This document shows, piece by piece, positions 27,411 to 35,860 of a DNA stretch of 64,000 nucleotides. Under the pieces are notes generated by a model that did not search any database, was not told the DNA's origin, and saw nothing but the letters and a program-made list of their open reading frames with translations. The position numbers were made by a program, and so were the translations under genes. How positions within the stretch are numbered: position 1 is the stretch's first letter; each line of letters opens with the position of its first letter. This stretch comes from Flavobacterium beibuense F44-8 (lineage in GTDB: Bacteria; Bacteroidota; Bacteroidia; Flavobacteriales; Flavobacteriaceae), in contig NZ_JRLV01000004.1 in the NCBI RefSeq assembly GCF_000769915.1, positions 225,835 through 289,834 on the forward strand. Direction: 5' to 3'.

Positions 27411-27419
27411 ACGCATTTC

Positions 27420-28394
27420 ATGTCGGGAATAAAACAAATACTGAATTTTGTTTTTATCCTGTGTATTATTAGCTGTAATAGCGATAGTAGCAGTGATGGC
27501 AGCAGTTCTTCAGGAGATATTAATGAAATTTCCATTATCATTGACGATAAACTGTGGAACGGTGATGTAGGCGACAGCCTGCGAAAAAAACTGGCTGCTC
27601 CCGTTGAAGGCCTTACACAGGAAGAACCTCTGTTTACCCTTAATCAGTACAATGAAAATATTTTTGACGGAGGACTTACCAAGGGGCGTAATATTATTGT
27701 AATTGATAGAGACAGTATAAATTCCTTTAAGTTCAAAACAAACAGGTACTGTTCTCCTCAAAACATATTTACCATAAAAGGGCAAACTGCCGAAGAATTA
27801 CTTTTCCTAATAGAGATTCATACTGATGAGATTGTTAGGAAAATAAGGGAAACCGAAATTAATGAAAACCAAAAAAGGAATGCCAAAACAGGATTGGTAA
27901 ACCACGGTGTTTTTGAAAAATTCGGGATATGTATTAATGTTCCCACAAGCTATAATTTTGCCATGAACAGGCATGATTTTCTTTGGCTAAAAAAAGATAC
28001 TCCCGGCGGGAATACCAGTATTTTAATATACAGGGTACCCGCTACTGTTATAGAGCACGACAAAACCATTTTGAATAATATTATCCAAATGAGGGATTCT
28101 ATAGGCAGGAAGTATATTCATGGTTTGGAAAAGAATACCTACATGATTACAGAAGAGGCTTATTCCCCTTACTTTTTTACTACAAGCTACAAAAACAGAA
28201 TGCTGTTTGAAACCCGCGGTAACTGGGAAATGGAAAACGAATTTATGTCGGGTCCGTTTATAAACTATGCCGTTAGGGATAATGTTAAAAATGATTATTT
28301 TATAATCGAAGGGTTTGTATATAGCCCGTCTACTCCAAAAAGGGATTTGATTGTGGAACTGGAGTCTATAATCAGGTCTGCCGAATTTCTATGA
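27420..28394 (+). CDS. DUF4837 family lipoprotein
   Basis: 324-residue lipoprotein. The signal ends in the lipobox FVFILCIISC, followed by a Ser/Asp/Gly linker typical of surface lipoproteins of this phylum (SDSSSDGSSSSGD). The mature domain matches DUF4837, with segments such as IIIDDKLWNGDVGDSLR, LFTLNQ, RNIIVIDRDS and the C-terminal FIIEGFVYSPSTPKRDLIVELE. Function is unknown; conserved linkage with a lytic transglycosylase suggests an envelope role (inference). It overlaps the following GNAT gene by 4 bp (ATGA). Confidence 0.88.
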   Translation: MSGIKQILNFVFILCIISCNSDSSSDGSSSSGDINEISIIIDDKLWNGDVGDSLRKKLAAPVEGLTQEEPLFTLNQYNENIFDGGLTKGRNIIVIDRDSINSFKFKTNRYCSPQNIFTIKGQTAEELLFLIEIHTDEIVRKIRETEINENQKRNAKTGLVNHGVFEKFGICINVPTSYNFAMNRHDFLWLKKDTPGGNTSILIYRVPATVIEHDKTILNNIIQMRDSIGRKYIHGLEKNTYMITEEAYSPYFFTTSYKNRMLFETRGNWEMENEFMSGPFINYAVRDNVKNDYFIIEGFVYSPSTPKRDLIVELESIIRSAEFL

Positions 28395-28843
28395 AGCCAA
28401 TATTCAAAATAAAGCGATTTAACGAGCTTTCTCTTTCTGAACTATACGAATCCCTGCAATTGCGTAGCGAAGTGTTTGTAGTGGAACAAAACTGCGTATA
28501 TCAGGATGTAGATGGTAAAGACACAAAGGCAATTCATGTTTTAGGTATGTTTGATAATACTGTTGTGGCTTATGCCCGTTTGTTTGCACCAGGTGATTAT
28601 TTTGAAAATGCCTCAATAGGAAGGGTTGTAATAAGCGAAAAATACCGCGACCGTAAATGGGGTCATGATTTGATAAAAGAATCATTACAGGCCATAAAAA
28701 CACACTATAATGCAAAAGGGGTAACTATCTCTGCACAGCTATACCTTAAAAAGTTTTATGAATCGCACGGGTTTATACAACAGGGGGAAGGCTATCTTGA
28801 AGACGGCATTCCCCATATTGAGATGAATTTATCTTTTGTTTAG
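28391..28843 (+). CDS. ElaA-like GNAT family N-acetyltransferase
   Basis: 150-residue acetyl-CoA-dependent N-acyltransferase. The N-terminus LYESLQLRSEVFVVEQNCVYQDVDGKD is the ElaA signature. The acetyl-CoA-binding region is IGRVVISEKYRDRKWGHDLIKESLQ, a degenerate R/Q-x-x-G-x-G/A loop. The end matches FYESHGFIQQGEGYLEDGIPHIEM. The substrate is unknown. It is translationally coupled to the DUF4837 gene through a 4-bp overlap and converges on the OmpA-like gene. Confidence 0.88.
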   Translation: MKPIFKIKRFNELSLSELYESLQLRSEVFVVEQNCVYQDVDGKDTKAIHVLGMFDNTVVAYARLFAPGDYFENASIGRVVISEKYRDRKWGHDLIKESLQAIKTHYNAKGVTISAQLYLKKFYESHGFIQQGEGYLEDGIPHIEMNLSFV

Positions 28844-28845
28844 GT

Positions 28846-29664
28846 TTATACCTTTGTGATAAGGAATTCCACACGGCGGTCAAATTCTGATCCTTTACCT
28901 AAAGATTTAGTGTTTCCATAACCTTTATAGGTCATTCTCCTTGCCGGAATTTTTTTAGACACAAGATATTTGTAAACCGCATAGGCACGGTTTTTAGACA
29001 ATTCCCTTTTTTTGGTATCTTTATCTATAGCTTCCTTTTGGAAAGTTGGTGTACAGCAAACATGTCCCTGTATTTCAAACTGAAGGTTTTTGTATTTGTG
29101 CAGTATGCGTGCTATTTTGTCCAGCTCTTTACGGGTGGAAAGTTTAAGTTTGCTACTACCACGATCAAAAAGAATGTTGCGTAAAATTATCCTGTCTCCC
29201 ACAACCATTTCCGGTTTAATAGCGTCATAAACTCCGGGATCTAACGGAGGAGGGGGTAACGGTTTAAAGTTTACCAGTACATCCACACGTCTGTTTTTAG
29301 AACGCGCTTCCGATACGTTATCTATATCCTCTTCAAGTAAAATCCTACCGCGACCTTCAATGGTAACGATAATCTTGTTTTTTATGCCTTTTGAAACGAG
29401 TTTGTCTTTAATAGTGTTAGCACGGTTGTTAGACAATTTGTAGTTGTATTCGTCTTTACCACGGTCGTCACAGTACCCAAAAATCTGGATGCTTTCCACA
29501 CGTGTAGTATCTAATGCTGTAATAAAGCTAACCACATCGTTGGCCTGCTTTTCATCGAGGTTAAACTTATCAAATTCAAAGTAAACTGAATGCACAAGCT
29601 CTTCCTGTGAAAATGATGTTTTGGGTAATAATAGTAATAGTAAGATGCAGATAAAAGGTTTCAT
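28846..29664 (-). CDS. Secreted protein with two tandem OmpA-like peptidoglycan-binding domains
   Basis: 272 residues. An SPI signal (MKPFICILLLLLLPKTSFSQ) is followed by a first OmpA-like domain (about residues 24-130: YFEFDKFNLDEKQ...GYCDDRGKDEYNYKLSNNRA...RSKNRRVDVLV). A Pro-rich linker PLPPPPLDPG comes next, then a second OmpA-like domain (about 160-272: NILFDRGSSKLKLSTRKEL...GHVCCTP...LSKNRAYAVYKYLV...FDRRVEFLI). The second copy carries an unusual CC pair in the loop. There is no beta-barrel, so this is a periplasmic peptidoglycan-associated protein rather than a porin. It lies 9 bp downstream of kup on the same strand. Confidence 0.85.
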   Translation of the reverse strand: MKPFICILLLLLLPKTSFSQEELVHSVYFEFDKFNLDEKQANDVVSFITALDTTRVESIQIFGYCDDRGKDEYNYKLSNNRANTIKDKLVSKGIKNKIIVTIEGRGRILLEEDIDNVSEARSKNRRVDVLVNFKPLPPPPLDPGVYDAIKPEMVVGDRIILRNILFDRGSSKLKLSTRKELDKIARILHKYKNLQFEIQGHVCCTPTFQKEAIDKDTKKRELSKNRAYAVYKYLVSKKIPARRMTYKGYGNTKSLGKGSEFDRRVEFLITKV

Positions 29665-29673
29665 TTGTAAATT

Positions 29674-31647
29674 TTAGTTAGGATCATCAACTCTTGTCAG
29701 ATGCAAATCCTCAGGCGGGTGAATTACAATAGGGAACTGCTCTACTTTTACCGAACTGTTGTCCAGCCCGAAAGCACGCCCTTCTGTAAGGCTCACCTTT
29801 TTAAGGATAAAGTATATGTCAAGAATAATTCTTTCATACCAAGGCAAATCGTTGTCATAAGACAGGAACTTCTCGATAATCACAAACTTAAAATCACCAA
29901 TTACATTGTTACGGTTAAGGGACTCATAACGGCTGGTAATATCTACCTCTCCGTTTTTCACCATGTCTTTTACAACGTTCTTAAACATAAGGTTAACCCT
30001 TGGCGCCACACGGAAACCAAGATAAAAGTCAACCCTTATCACATCGTCCTTCATTATTTCCCTAACACGATAATCCATACGGTAAGGTTCGTCTACCACG
30101 TTTACGTGAACAAACCAGTAAATATCGGCGCGTTTAGGGCGTTTTTGTAATATCGAATAAATAATTTTCGATTCAATCTCATCGCTAAACTGAGCATTGG
30201 TTAAGTATACCAGGTGGGTTGCATATTTTGGTATGGACTTGTCATTACTCAGGTCAGCCAATACGCTTTTGTAATTATCAATTTTCGTGAATTCTGTGTA
30301 TTCACTACGTATCTTTTTAGCGGTAAACCAAACTGCCATTATAGTGGAAAGCAGTCCGGCAATTATGAGTGATACGTAACCTCCGTGTGTAAACTTACTG
30401 ATATTAGCAATAAAAAACGAAATTTCTATTGAAAAATATACCATTACGGTAAACAGTATCAGTAAAGGGTTGTAACGTTTCATTACCATATAGTAACCTA
30501 ATAGGGTAGTAGTCATTATCATACAAAGTACAATGGCCAAACCATATGCAGCTTCCATATTGCCCGACTCCCTAAAGTGCAGTACCACAAACACACAGCC
30601 CAAAAACAACAACCAGTTTACCGATGGTATATATAGTTGCCCTCTTAGTTCTGTAGGGAATTTAACCGATACTTTAGGCCAGAAGTTTAGGCGCATAGCC
30701 TCACTTATAAGCGTAAACGATCCGCTAATTAATGCCTGAGACGCGATAACCGCAGCCGATGTGGCAATAGCGATACCAACAGGTACAAACCAGTCTGGCA
30801 TTAGTAAATAGAACGGGTTACCAGGGTTGGAATTATGACTTAACTGAGAAAGTGTTTTACCCGAATGTGATATTAGGTAAGCTCCCTGCCCGAAATAATT
30901 TAAAACCAGCATACTTTTTACAAAGCCCCAGCTTATCCTGATGTTACTGCGTCCGCAGTGCCCCATGTCACTGTAGAGTGCTTCGGCTCCTGTGGTACAA
31001 AGGAAAACAAAGCCCAGCACATAAAAGCCTTCATGGTGTATACTTAGCAGGTGTATGGCATAGTAAGGGTTTAATGCTTTTAGTACCGCGATGTTAGATA
31101 CCAGTGGGATTATACCCAGTATACCCAGCATACCAAACCATATTAGCATCATTGGACCAAAGAATTTACCAACCAGTTTGGTTCCAAAGCGCTGAATAGC
31201 AAATAATATAAAAAGAATACCTATAACGATAGGTACTGTATCGATGTCCGGATTGTAAATGCGAAGTCCTTCAATGGCTGAAGAAACCGAGATGGGAGGT
31301 GTGATAATACCATCGGCAAGCAGGGCACTACCCCCAATGATGGCCGGTACAATAAGCCCGCGTTTCTTTAATCGTTTTACAAGTGTGTATAATGAGAAAA
31401 TCCCACCTTCCCCTTTGTTATCTGCCTGTAGGGTAAGTATAACATATTTTACCGTGGTTTGCAGTGTAAGTGTCCAGAATATACAGGATAAGGCCCCAAG
31501 CACCACGTCTTCCTGTATAGGCAGTTCGCCCATTATGGCTTTCATTACATACAGGGGTGACGTACCTATATCTCCGTAAATAATACCTAAAGTAACTATT
31601 AGTCCGCCTAAGGTTACTTTGTTTAAATGTTTGTGACTACTGCTCAC
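29674..31647 (-). CDS. kup: KUP/HAK/KT family potassium uptake transporter
   Basis: 657-residue inner-membrane K+ symporter. The family signature GGLIVTLGIIYGDIGTSPLYV is in the first membrane helix (about residues 14-34; written here only as its core IYGDIGTSPLYV). About twelve membrane segments follow, including the TGAEALYSDMGHCGR region. A cytoplasmic C-terminal domain of about 200 residues completes it. It starts with GTG at 31647, 21 bp downstream of a -7 promoter box on the minus strand; no ATG nearby fits better. The OmpA-like gene follows 9 bp later and may share the transcript. Confidence 0.94.
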   Translation of the reverse strand: MSSSHKHLNKVTLGGLIVTLGIIYGDIGTSPLYVMKAIMGELPIQEDVVLGALSCIFWTLTLQTTVKYVILTLQADNKGEGGIFSLYTLVKRLKKRGLIVPAIIGGSALLADGIITPPISVSSAIEGLRIYNPDIDTVPIVIGILFILFAIQRFGTKLVGKFFGPMMLIWFGMLGILGIIPLVSNIAVLKALNPYYAIHLLSIHHEGFYVLGFVFLCTTGAEALYSDMGHCGRSNIRISWGFVKSMLVLNYFGQGAYLISHSGKTLSQLSHNSNPGNPFYLLMPDWFVPVGIAIATSAAVIASQALISGSFTLISEAMRLNFWPKVSVKFPTELRGQLYIPSVNWLLFLGCVFVVLHFRESGNMEAAYGLAIVLCMIMTTTLLGYYMVMKRYNPLLILFTVMVYFSIEISFFIANISKFTHGGYVSLIIAGLLSTIMAVWFTAKKIRSEYTEFTKIDNYKSVLADLSNDKSIPKYATHLVYLTNAQFSDEIESKIIYSILQKRPKRADIYWFVHVNVVDEPYRMDYRVREIMKDDVIRVDFYLGFRVAPRVNLMFKNVVKDMVKNGEVDITSRYESLNRNNVIGDFKFVIIEKFLSYDNDLPWYERIILDIYFILKKVSLTEGRAFGLDNSSVKVEQFPIVIHPPEDLHLTRVDDPN

Positions 31648-31668
31648 GATAACAATAAATTAAAACCG

Positions 31669-31676
31669 CAAAGGTA
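31669..31676 (-). promoter_or_regulatory. -7 promoter element of kup
   Basis: On the minus strand TACCTTTG matches TAnnTTTG, 21 bp before the kup GTG start, which supports that start. Confidence 0.55.
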
Positions 31677-31721
31677 TACGTTTTTATAAAAATCGATAAA
31701 GGTATGTGGGATATTTAACCT

Positions 31722-31756
31722 AAAAAAAATCCCCATACGGTTAAGTATGAGGATTT
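31722..31756 (-). terminator. Rho-independent terminator after the S41 protease gene
   Basis: On the minus strand an imperfect stem (31726-31738 with 31745-31756, one mismatch) with loop TTAACC is followed by eight T residues, 9 bp after the stop codon. Confidence 0.8.
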
Positions 31757-31764
31757 TCAAGCTT

Positions 31765-33402
31765 TTATTTGGAAAGAATTTTATTATACTCGGCTGAATT
31801 ATTGAGTAAATCAGTAGCTTTTTTAATCTCCGGATTGCTCGTGGTGTAGTATTTATAAAGACCTTCTTTGTATTGATATCTTGTTATAATATCGTCTATA
31901 ATTAGCTTTTTGATCTCTTCCTTGTTCTGGTCAAGTTCCTTTTCTTCACTCTTTTTAAGAGCGGCAAGTAACTGGTTGTATTCGGCAGCGATAGTCTCGT
32001 CTACCTTTTCTTTTTTAGCTATTTCCAGTGTTGCTTTTAGTGATTTTTCGGTTTCGGTATCAAAATCAAAATTAGTTGTTTTTAAAAACTGTTTGAATCC
32101 GTTATAGTCGGCATCACTAAATGTTGGTATTGCAGTACCCTGATTAGGGTGCTTGTAGTAATAATCAGTTACATAATTAAAAATAGCATCATTACGTTGC
32201 AGGGCATCGGCAATAGAGCTTTGTTTGCTTTCTTCCATAACTACATCAGGTAATATACCGCCACCATCATAAACCGTACGCCCATTGCGTGTTTTAAAGG
32301 CATTGTAATCTTTTTGGTCTATTCTTATGGCCTTACCATCGGCATCTTTATGGGTGTAATCAAGCGCCTGTATACCACGACCTGATGGCGTATAGTAACG
32401 TGAAATGGTAACCTTTACCTGAGTCCCGTAAGTAAGTTCAAGCGGACGCTGAACCAAACCTTTACCAAAACTCCTGCTACCTACAACAACAGCACGGTCC
32501 AGATCCTGAAGAGCTCCCGAAACAATTTCTGAAGCCGAGGCACTTTTACCGTTTACTATAACCACAAGCGGAATCTCGGTATCAATAGGAGTACGCTGCG
32601 TTTTGTATACGTTATTGTATTTTTCGTTTTTAGACTTAGTGGTTACAATAGTTTCATCTTTAGGAAGGAACAGGTTACAAATGTTTACTGCTTCGCCTAA
32701 TAATCCCCCCGGGTTACCCCTAAGGTCAAGAATGATTTTTGTGGCTCCCTGTTTTTTAAGATCAAGTAGTGCCTCTTTAGTTTCCGACGATGCTTTTGCA
32801 TTAAACTGAGAAAGTACAATATATCCGGTTGTAGCATTTACCATTGCATAGTAAGGCACAGCATTAAGGTCTACTTCAGTAAGTATCAGTTTTGTGCTTA
32901 ATGTTTTACCCTGACGCAGGTATTTAATATCTATGCTTGTATTTTTTGTTCCTTTTAAAAGTTCTCCGGCATCTTCTTTAAAATCAACAAGGTTTACATC
33001 GCCAATCTGGATAATTTCATCTCCCGCTTTAAGTCCGGCTTTATCGGCAGGGTAGTCCTTGTAAGGTTCTTTTATTATAAGTCTTCCCTCTTTACGTGTA
33101 ATAAGTGCACCAATACCGGTATATTCACCAGTGTTATTTATTTTAAATTTGGCCACATCCTGTTCGTTAAAATAAACGGTGTATGGGTCAAGGTCTGCCA
33201 GCATGTTTTTTATGGCAATATCCATAAGTTCGCCGGGGTTGGTCTCGTCTACATAGTTAACGTTAACCGTTTTAAACAGGGTGGTAAATATTTCTATTTG
33301 CTTTGCGATTTCAAAGAAATCGTTTTTAAAGCTTGCCCCAACAAACAGAAAAGCAACTGCAACTACCGGGATAACATATTTTCTTTTTAGTTTGGATAGC
33401 AT
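31765..33402 (-). CDS. S41 family C-terminal processing peptidase (CtpA/Prc-like)
   Basis: 545-residue exported protease. It has an N-terminal membrane/signal segment (VIPVVAVAFLFVGASF) and an N-terminal S41 helper region. A PDZ domain follows (about residues 90-170, GIGALITRKEGRLIIKEPYKDYPADKAGLKAGD), then the catalytic domain. That domain has ILDLRGNPGGLLGEAVNI and the Ser/Lys dyad in VNGKSASASEIVSG (Ser near residue 287) and RSFGKGLVQ (Lys near 312). Such enzymes trim periplasmic or outer-membrane substrates from their C-termini. It ends 4 bp after the DUF4349 gene, so rnpA, DUF4349 and this gene run in the same direction and may be co-transcribed. Confidence 0.92.
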   Translation of the reverse strand: MLSKLKRKYVIPVVAVAFLFVGASFKNDFFEIAKQIEIFTTLFKTVNVNYVDETNPGELMDIAIKNMLADLDPYTVYFNEQDVAKFKINNTGEYTGIGALITRKEGRLIIKEPYKDYPADKAGLKAGDEIIQIGDVNLVDFKEDAGELLKGTKNTSIDIKYLRQGKTLSTKLILTEVDLNAVPYYAMVNATTGYIVLSQFNAKASSETKEALLDLKKQGATKIILDLRGNPGGLLGEAVNICNLFLPKDETIVTTKSKNEKYNNVYKTQRTPIDTEIPLVVIVNGKSASASEIVSGALQDLDRAVVVGSRSFGKGLVQRPLELTYGTQVKVTISRYYTPSGRGIQALDYTHKDADGKAIRIDQKDYNAFKTRNGRTVYDGGGILPDVVMEESKQSSIADALQRNDAIFNYVTDYYYKHPNQGTAIPTFSDADYNGFKQFLKTTNFDFDTETEKSLKATLEIAKKEKVDETIAAEYNQLLAALKKSEEKELDQNKEEIKKLIIDDIITRYQYKEGLYKYYTTSNPEIKKATDLLNNSAEYNKILSK

Positions 33403-33406
33403 GATA

Positions 33407-34240
33407 TTATTGTTTTTTTCTTTTGATTCGTCTTCTGATTAAAATAAACACAATTACGAAAATAAGGATAAAAGGCCAAATTTGGATTAAACCGATAAAG
33501 AAACTTGAAAGTGAGTTAAATCCCGATTTTAGTGCATTGCCCAGTTTTGTGCCATATGATACCGTGGCACCCTGCTTTTCGGCAACTGTTTTGTAAAACT
33601 GAATGTAAATTGTACTGTATGAAACCTGGTTTTCCAAATACTGTAAACGGGCCTGTTTTGATTCGATTTCCTCACGTATTTCAGAGAGTTCCTTTTCTAT
33701 TTCCAACATTTCCGAAACTTTATTGGCTTTTTTAAGCAGCTCCAAATAGCGTTCTTCCAGCGCTTTTTTAGTTTTTATGCGGGATTGAGTATCAATATAC
33801 TCTTCGGTAACGTCGCGGGATGAAATTTCTTTTCTGTCAAAGTAAGATACCCCTTTACTGATTTCGTCTATAAAATTGTCAAACGATTCGTTAGGTACTC
33901 TTATGGTAAGGTTGCGGCTTACCGTGTTGTATTCATTTCTTTCTTCATCACTCTGTACCTGTCCATTAAATTTACCAATAGCCTGTTTTATATTGCCGGC
34001 AGTAGTTTCAAGGTTTTGTGTTTCAAAACGAAGGGTAGCGGTTTTAATGATTTTCGCTTCAGTTTCAACGGTTCTGGCTTCATCTCCCTCTATAGACTTA
34101 TATTTGATTTCATAAGCCGGAGAAGTTTCTTCCACCGCAATAGCATCATCATATAATATCATATTGTCTACGCCTTCAACAGATTTTTTACATGAAATAA
34201 GTAAGGCGACAAGACTAAAAGCAAAAAGAAATTTTTTCAT
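33407..34240 (-). CDS. DUF4349 domain-containing lipoprotein
   Basis: 277-residue protein with a lipoprotein signal (MKKFLFAFSLVALLISC). A DUF4349 domain follows (KTATLRFETQNLETTAGNIKQ, FDRKEISSRDVTEEYIDTQSRIKTKKALEERYLELL, then a coiled coil SEMLEIEKELSEIREEIESK). A C-terminal transmembrane helix (about residues 248-270) has a strongly basic tail RRRIKRKKQ. A lipid anchor at one end and a membrane helix at the other is the usual form of this family. Function is unknown. It is followed 4 bp later by the S41 protease. Confidence 0.85.
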   Translation of the reverse strand: MKKFLFAFSLVALLISCKKSVEGVDNMILYDDAIAVEETSPAYEIKYKSIEGDEARTVETEAKIIKTATLRFETQNLETTAGNIKQAIGKFNGQVQSDEERNEYNTVSRNLTIRVPNESFDNFIDEISKGVSYFDRKEISSRDVTEEYIDTQSRIKTKKALEERYLELLKKANKVSEMLEIEKELSEIREEIESKQARLQYLENQVSYSTIYIQFYKTVAEKQGATVSYGTKLGNALKSGFNSLSSFFIGLIQIWPFILIFVIVFILIRRRIKRKKQ

Positions 34241-34307
34241 AAGTAAAGGTGTTTTTTGTTAAAAACGCAAAAACCTTTACGAATATTACAAAATGTTAAA
34301 AAACAGT

Positions 34308-34694
34308 TTATTGCGCCGTAATCTGAGCTATGAATTTTTCAAACAGCTGTACCGTTTTGGTGTTTATTTCCTCAAAAGATAAACGGTCTTTAGTTTGGTA
34401 CATCAGCATATAGGCATAAGGTTGTGGCTGATTTTCAAGCAACAGTTGTTTATTGTGGCGGTAAGTTTCGCGAAGTAAGCGTTTAAAATAATTTCTGTCT
34501 ACAGCCTTTTTAAAATGCCTTTTTGAAACCGAAACGCCAATTTTTATTGGCCCGGGTTCATTTTCGGGAAGGGGTACATAAACTAAGCGTAAAGGGTATT
34601 TTGAAACCGAACGCCCCTCTGCAAACATCAGGTCTATCGTGTTCCTGCTTTTTAATTTTTCCTCTCTAGGATATGTAAACTTCCCTTTTTCCAT
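34308..34694 (-). CDS. rnpA: Ribonuclease P protein component
   Basis: 128-residue basic protein subunit of RNase P, which helps the RNA subunit cleave tRNA 5' leaders. Diagnostic features are KSRNTIDLMFAEGRSVSKYPLRL near the N-terminus, IKIGVSVSKRHFKKAVDRN, and the RNR-type motif RNYFKRLLRETYR. Length fits the family. It is not next to rpmH/dnaA here. The -7 promoter box is 8 bp upstream of the ATG. Confidence 0.95.
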   Translation of the reverse strand: MEKGKFTYPREEKLKSRNTIDLMFAEGRSVSKYPLRLVYVPLPENEPGPIKIGVSVSKRHFKKAVDRNYFKRLLRETYRHNKQLLLENQPQPYAYMLMYQTKDRLSFEEINTKTVQLFEKFIAQITAQ

Positions 34695-34702
34695 AAGTGG
34701 GG

Positions 34703-34710
34703 CAAAGGTA
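34703..34710 (-). promoter_or_regulatory. -7 promoter element of rnpA
   Basis: On the minus strand TACCTTTG matches TAnnTTTG, 8 bases before the rnpA ATG. Any leader would therefore be only a few nucleotides. Confidence 0.5.
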
Positions 34711-34742
34711 CATTTTTTTAAAACAGCTTCAGTTTATCTGTA

Positions 34743-34762
34743 ATTAAGAAAATTTTCTTAAT
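34743..34762. promoter_or_regulatory. 20-bp perfect palindrome, candidate operator of the S24 regulator
   Basis: Half-site ATTAAGAAAA is mirrored exactly by TTTTCTTAAT. It lies 27 bp before the regulator's start and overlaps a near-consensus -7 box (TAATATTG, 34759-34766), so binding would block the promoter. Confidence 0.55.
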
Positions 34763-34788
34763 ATTGTAACAGAAAAAAATACATTATT

Positions 34789-35487
34789 ATGGTTTCTGAT
34801 CGATTAAAACAGTACATAGAAGCTAAGGGAGTTAGTTACTATGCCTTTGAAAATAGTATAGATGTGAGCCGCGGGAGTATTTCCAAAGCAGTAAAGGACT
34901 CCAAGAGTATTGGCTCTAACGTACTTGAAAAAATTCTTTCAGTATATCCTGATCTTAATCCGTCGTGGTTATTAACGGGTGAAGGAGATATGTTTAATAA
35001 TGATGTTGAGGTTGTAACACCGGATACCGTAAAAACGTACCGACTTAAAACCGACAGGAATATTGAATCGCAGCAAATACCATTGTATGATCTTGAGGCT
35101 GTTGCGGGTCTTGTTCCGTTATTCAGCAACAATAAGGCATTAACGCCGGCCGACCATATTTCCATACCCCACCTCCCTAAGTGTGACGGAGCAATTTATG
35201 TTACCGGAGACAGTATGTACCCACTGCTTAAAAGCGGAGATATTGTTTTATACAAGGAAGTTAATGATATGGTTAACGGTATTTTTTGGGGCGAAATGTA
35301 CCTGATAAGTATTGATATGGACGGTGAAGAGTACATTACCGTGAAATATATACAACGCTCTCAGGAACCGGGTATGGTAAAACTGGTTAGCGAAAACAGG
35401 CACCATCAGGAAAAAGAAGTTGAGCTTTCAAAAATCAGGGCATTGGCTTTGGTTAAGGCTTCTATCAGGATGAATGCCATGAACTAA
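34789..35487 (+). CDS. HTH-type regulator with S24 (LexA/CI-like) peptidase domain
   Basis: 232 residues. The N-terminal XRE/CI-like helix-turn-helix (about residues 1-65: SYYAFENSIDVSRGSISKAVKD...NPSWLLTGEGDMF) is joined to a C-terminal S24 peptidase domain (about 120-220). The nucleophile Ser is in VTGDSMYPLLKSGD (near residue 142), and the general-base Lys is probably in EEYITVKYIQR (near 186). The linker has VAGL in place of the usual Ala-Gly cleavage site, so autocleavage is possible but not certain. The family includes phage CI and LexA-like repressors. No phage genes surround it, so a chromosomal stress regulator is more likely. A perfect palindrome overlaps its promoter. Confidence 0.85.
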   Translation: MVSDRLKQYIEAKGVSYYAFENSIDVSRGSISKAVKDSKSIGSNVLEKILSVYPDLNPSWLLTGEGDMFNNDVEVVTPDTVKTYRLKTDRNIESQQIPLYDLEAVAGLVPLFSNNKALTPADHISIPHLPKCDGAIYVTGDSMYPLLKSGDIVLYKEVNDMVNGIFWGEMYLISIDMDGEEYITVKYIQRSQEPGMVKLVSENRHHQEKEVELSKIRALALVKASIRMNAMN

Positions 35488-35633
35488 TATCCTACAAAAA
35501 ATCCACACCTTCCTTCTACATTTTTACCCGTTTTTCCCCAATATTTTTTTATTTGGGGTTTAAATGTTTTTTGCTTAAATCACTGTAAAACAGTAGGTTT
35601 TATATTTTTTTCCTGATTTAAGGATTAAGGCAT

Positions 35634-35641
35634 TATACTTG
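35634..35641 (+). promoter_or_regulatory. Candidate -7 promoter element of the small RNA
   Basis: TATACTTG matches TAnnTTTG at five of six fixed positions. Upstream, a CTG in TTCCTG ends 18 bp before it, at about the -33 distance. Confidence 0.35.
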
Positions 35642-35647
35642 TTTTTA

Positions 35648-35851
35648 AAATAGTAATACCGAGAGGTATTGCAACACTTACTGAAACCAGAATTTAAAAT
35701 GGCTTAACCAGCTAAAAACCATAAAACCGTAACACACTTTTGGTTAATTGGTTTTTAGTGCCTATATATATTTATACAGAAGCAGTGTTTTTTGATTCTA
35801 TTTTATCTGTTTCAAAAAACCTCCGGGCTTAATTTCTCCGGAGGTTTTTTT
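35648..35851 (+). ncRNA. Candidate structured small RNA with its own terminator
   Basis: About 200 nt of non-coding sequence with several co-oriented secondary-structure elements. First, a hairpin AATACC-GAGA-GGTATT (35655-35670) has a GNRA tetraloop. Second, a long arm pairs CTAAAAACCA (35712-35721) with TGGTTTTTAG (35749-35758), and AACC (35725-35728) with GGTT (35742-35745), across a symmetric 3x3 internal loop. Third, a closing helix AACACT/AGTGTT (35673-35678 with 35784-35789) encloses that arm. A strong terminator (35814-35851) ends it and a near-consensus promoter precedes it. There is no ORF. It could be a 6S-like (6S-Flavo type) RNA, but I cannot assign the family; a long 3' UTR of the S24 gene is the alternative. 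Confidence 0.45.
35814..35851 (+). terminator. Rho-independent terminator of the candidate small RNA
   Basis: CCTCCGG (35820-35826) pairs with CCGGAGG (35838-35844), extended by A6/T6 arms, followed by a T7 tract. It is a plus-strand terminator 330 bp after the last plus-strand CDS. Confidence 0.85.
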
Positions 35852-35860
35852 GTTATCATG

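Noticed and set aside
29701..30150. 149-codon plus-strand frame antisense to kup
   Set aside because: It lies fully within the kup coding sequence on the other strand and shows no protein family features.
34789..35487. S24/HTH protein as the CI repressor of an integrated phage
   Set aside because: Neighbours are housekeeping genes (rnpA, peptidases), with no integrase, att repeats or structural genes.
35535..35594. Two weak hairpins (CCCCAA/TTGGGG and ACTGT/ACAGT) after the S24 gene as terminators
   Set aside because: Stems are 5-6 bp with poor or distant T-tracts; too weak to call, although one may end the S24 transcript.
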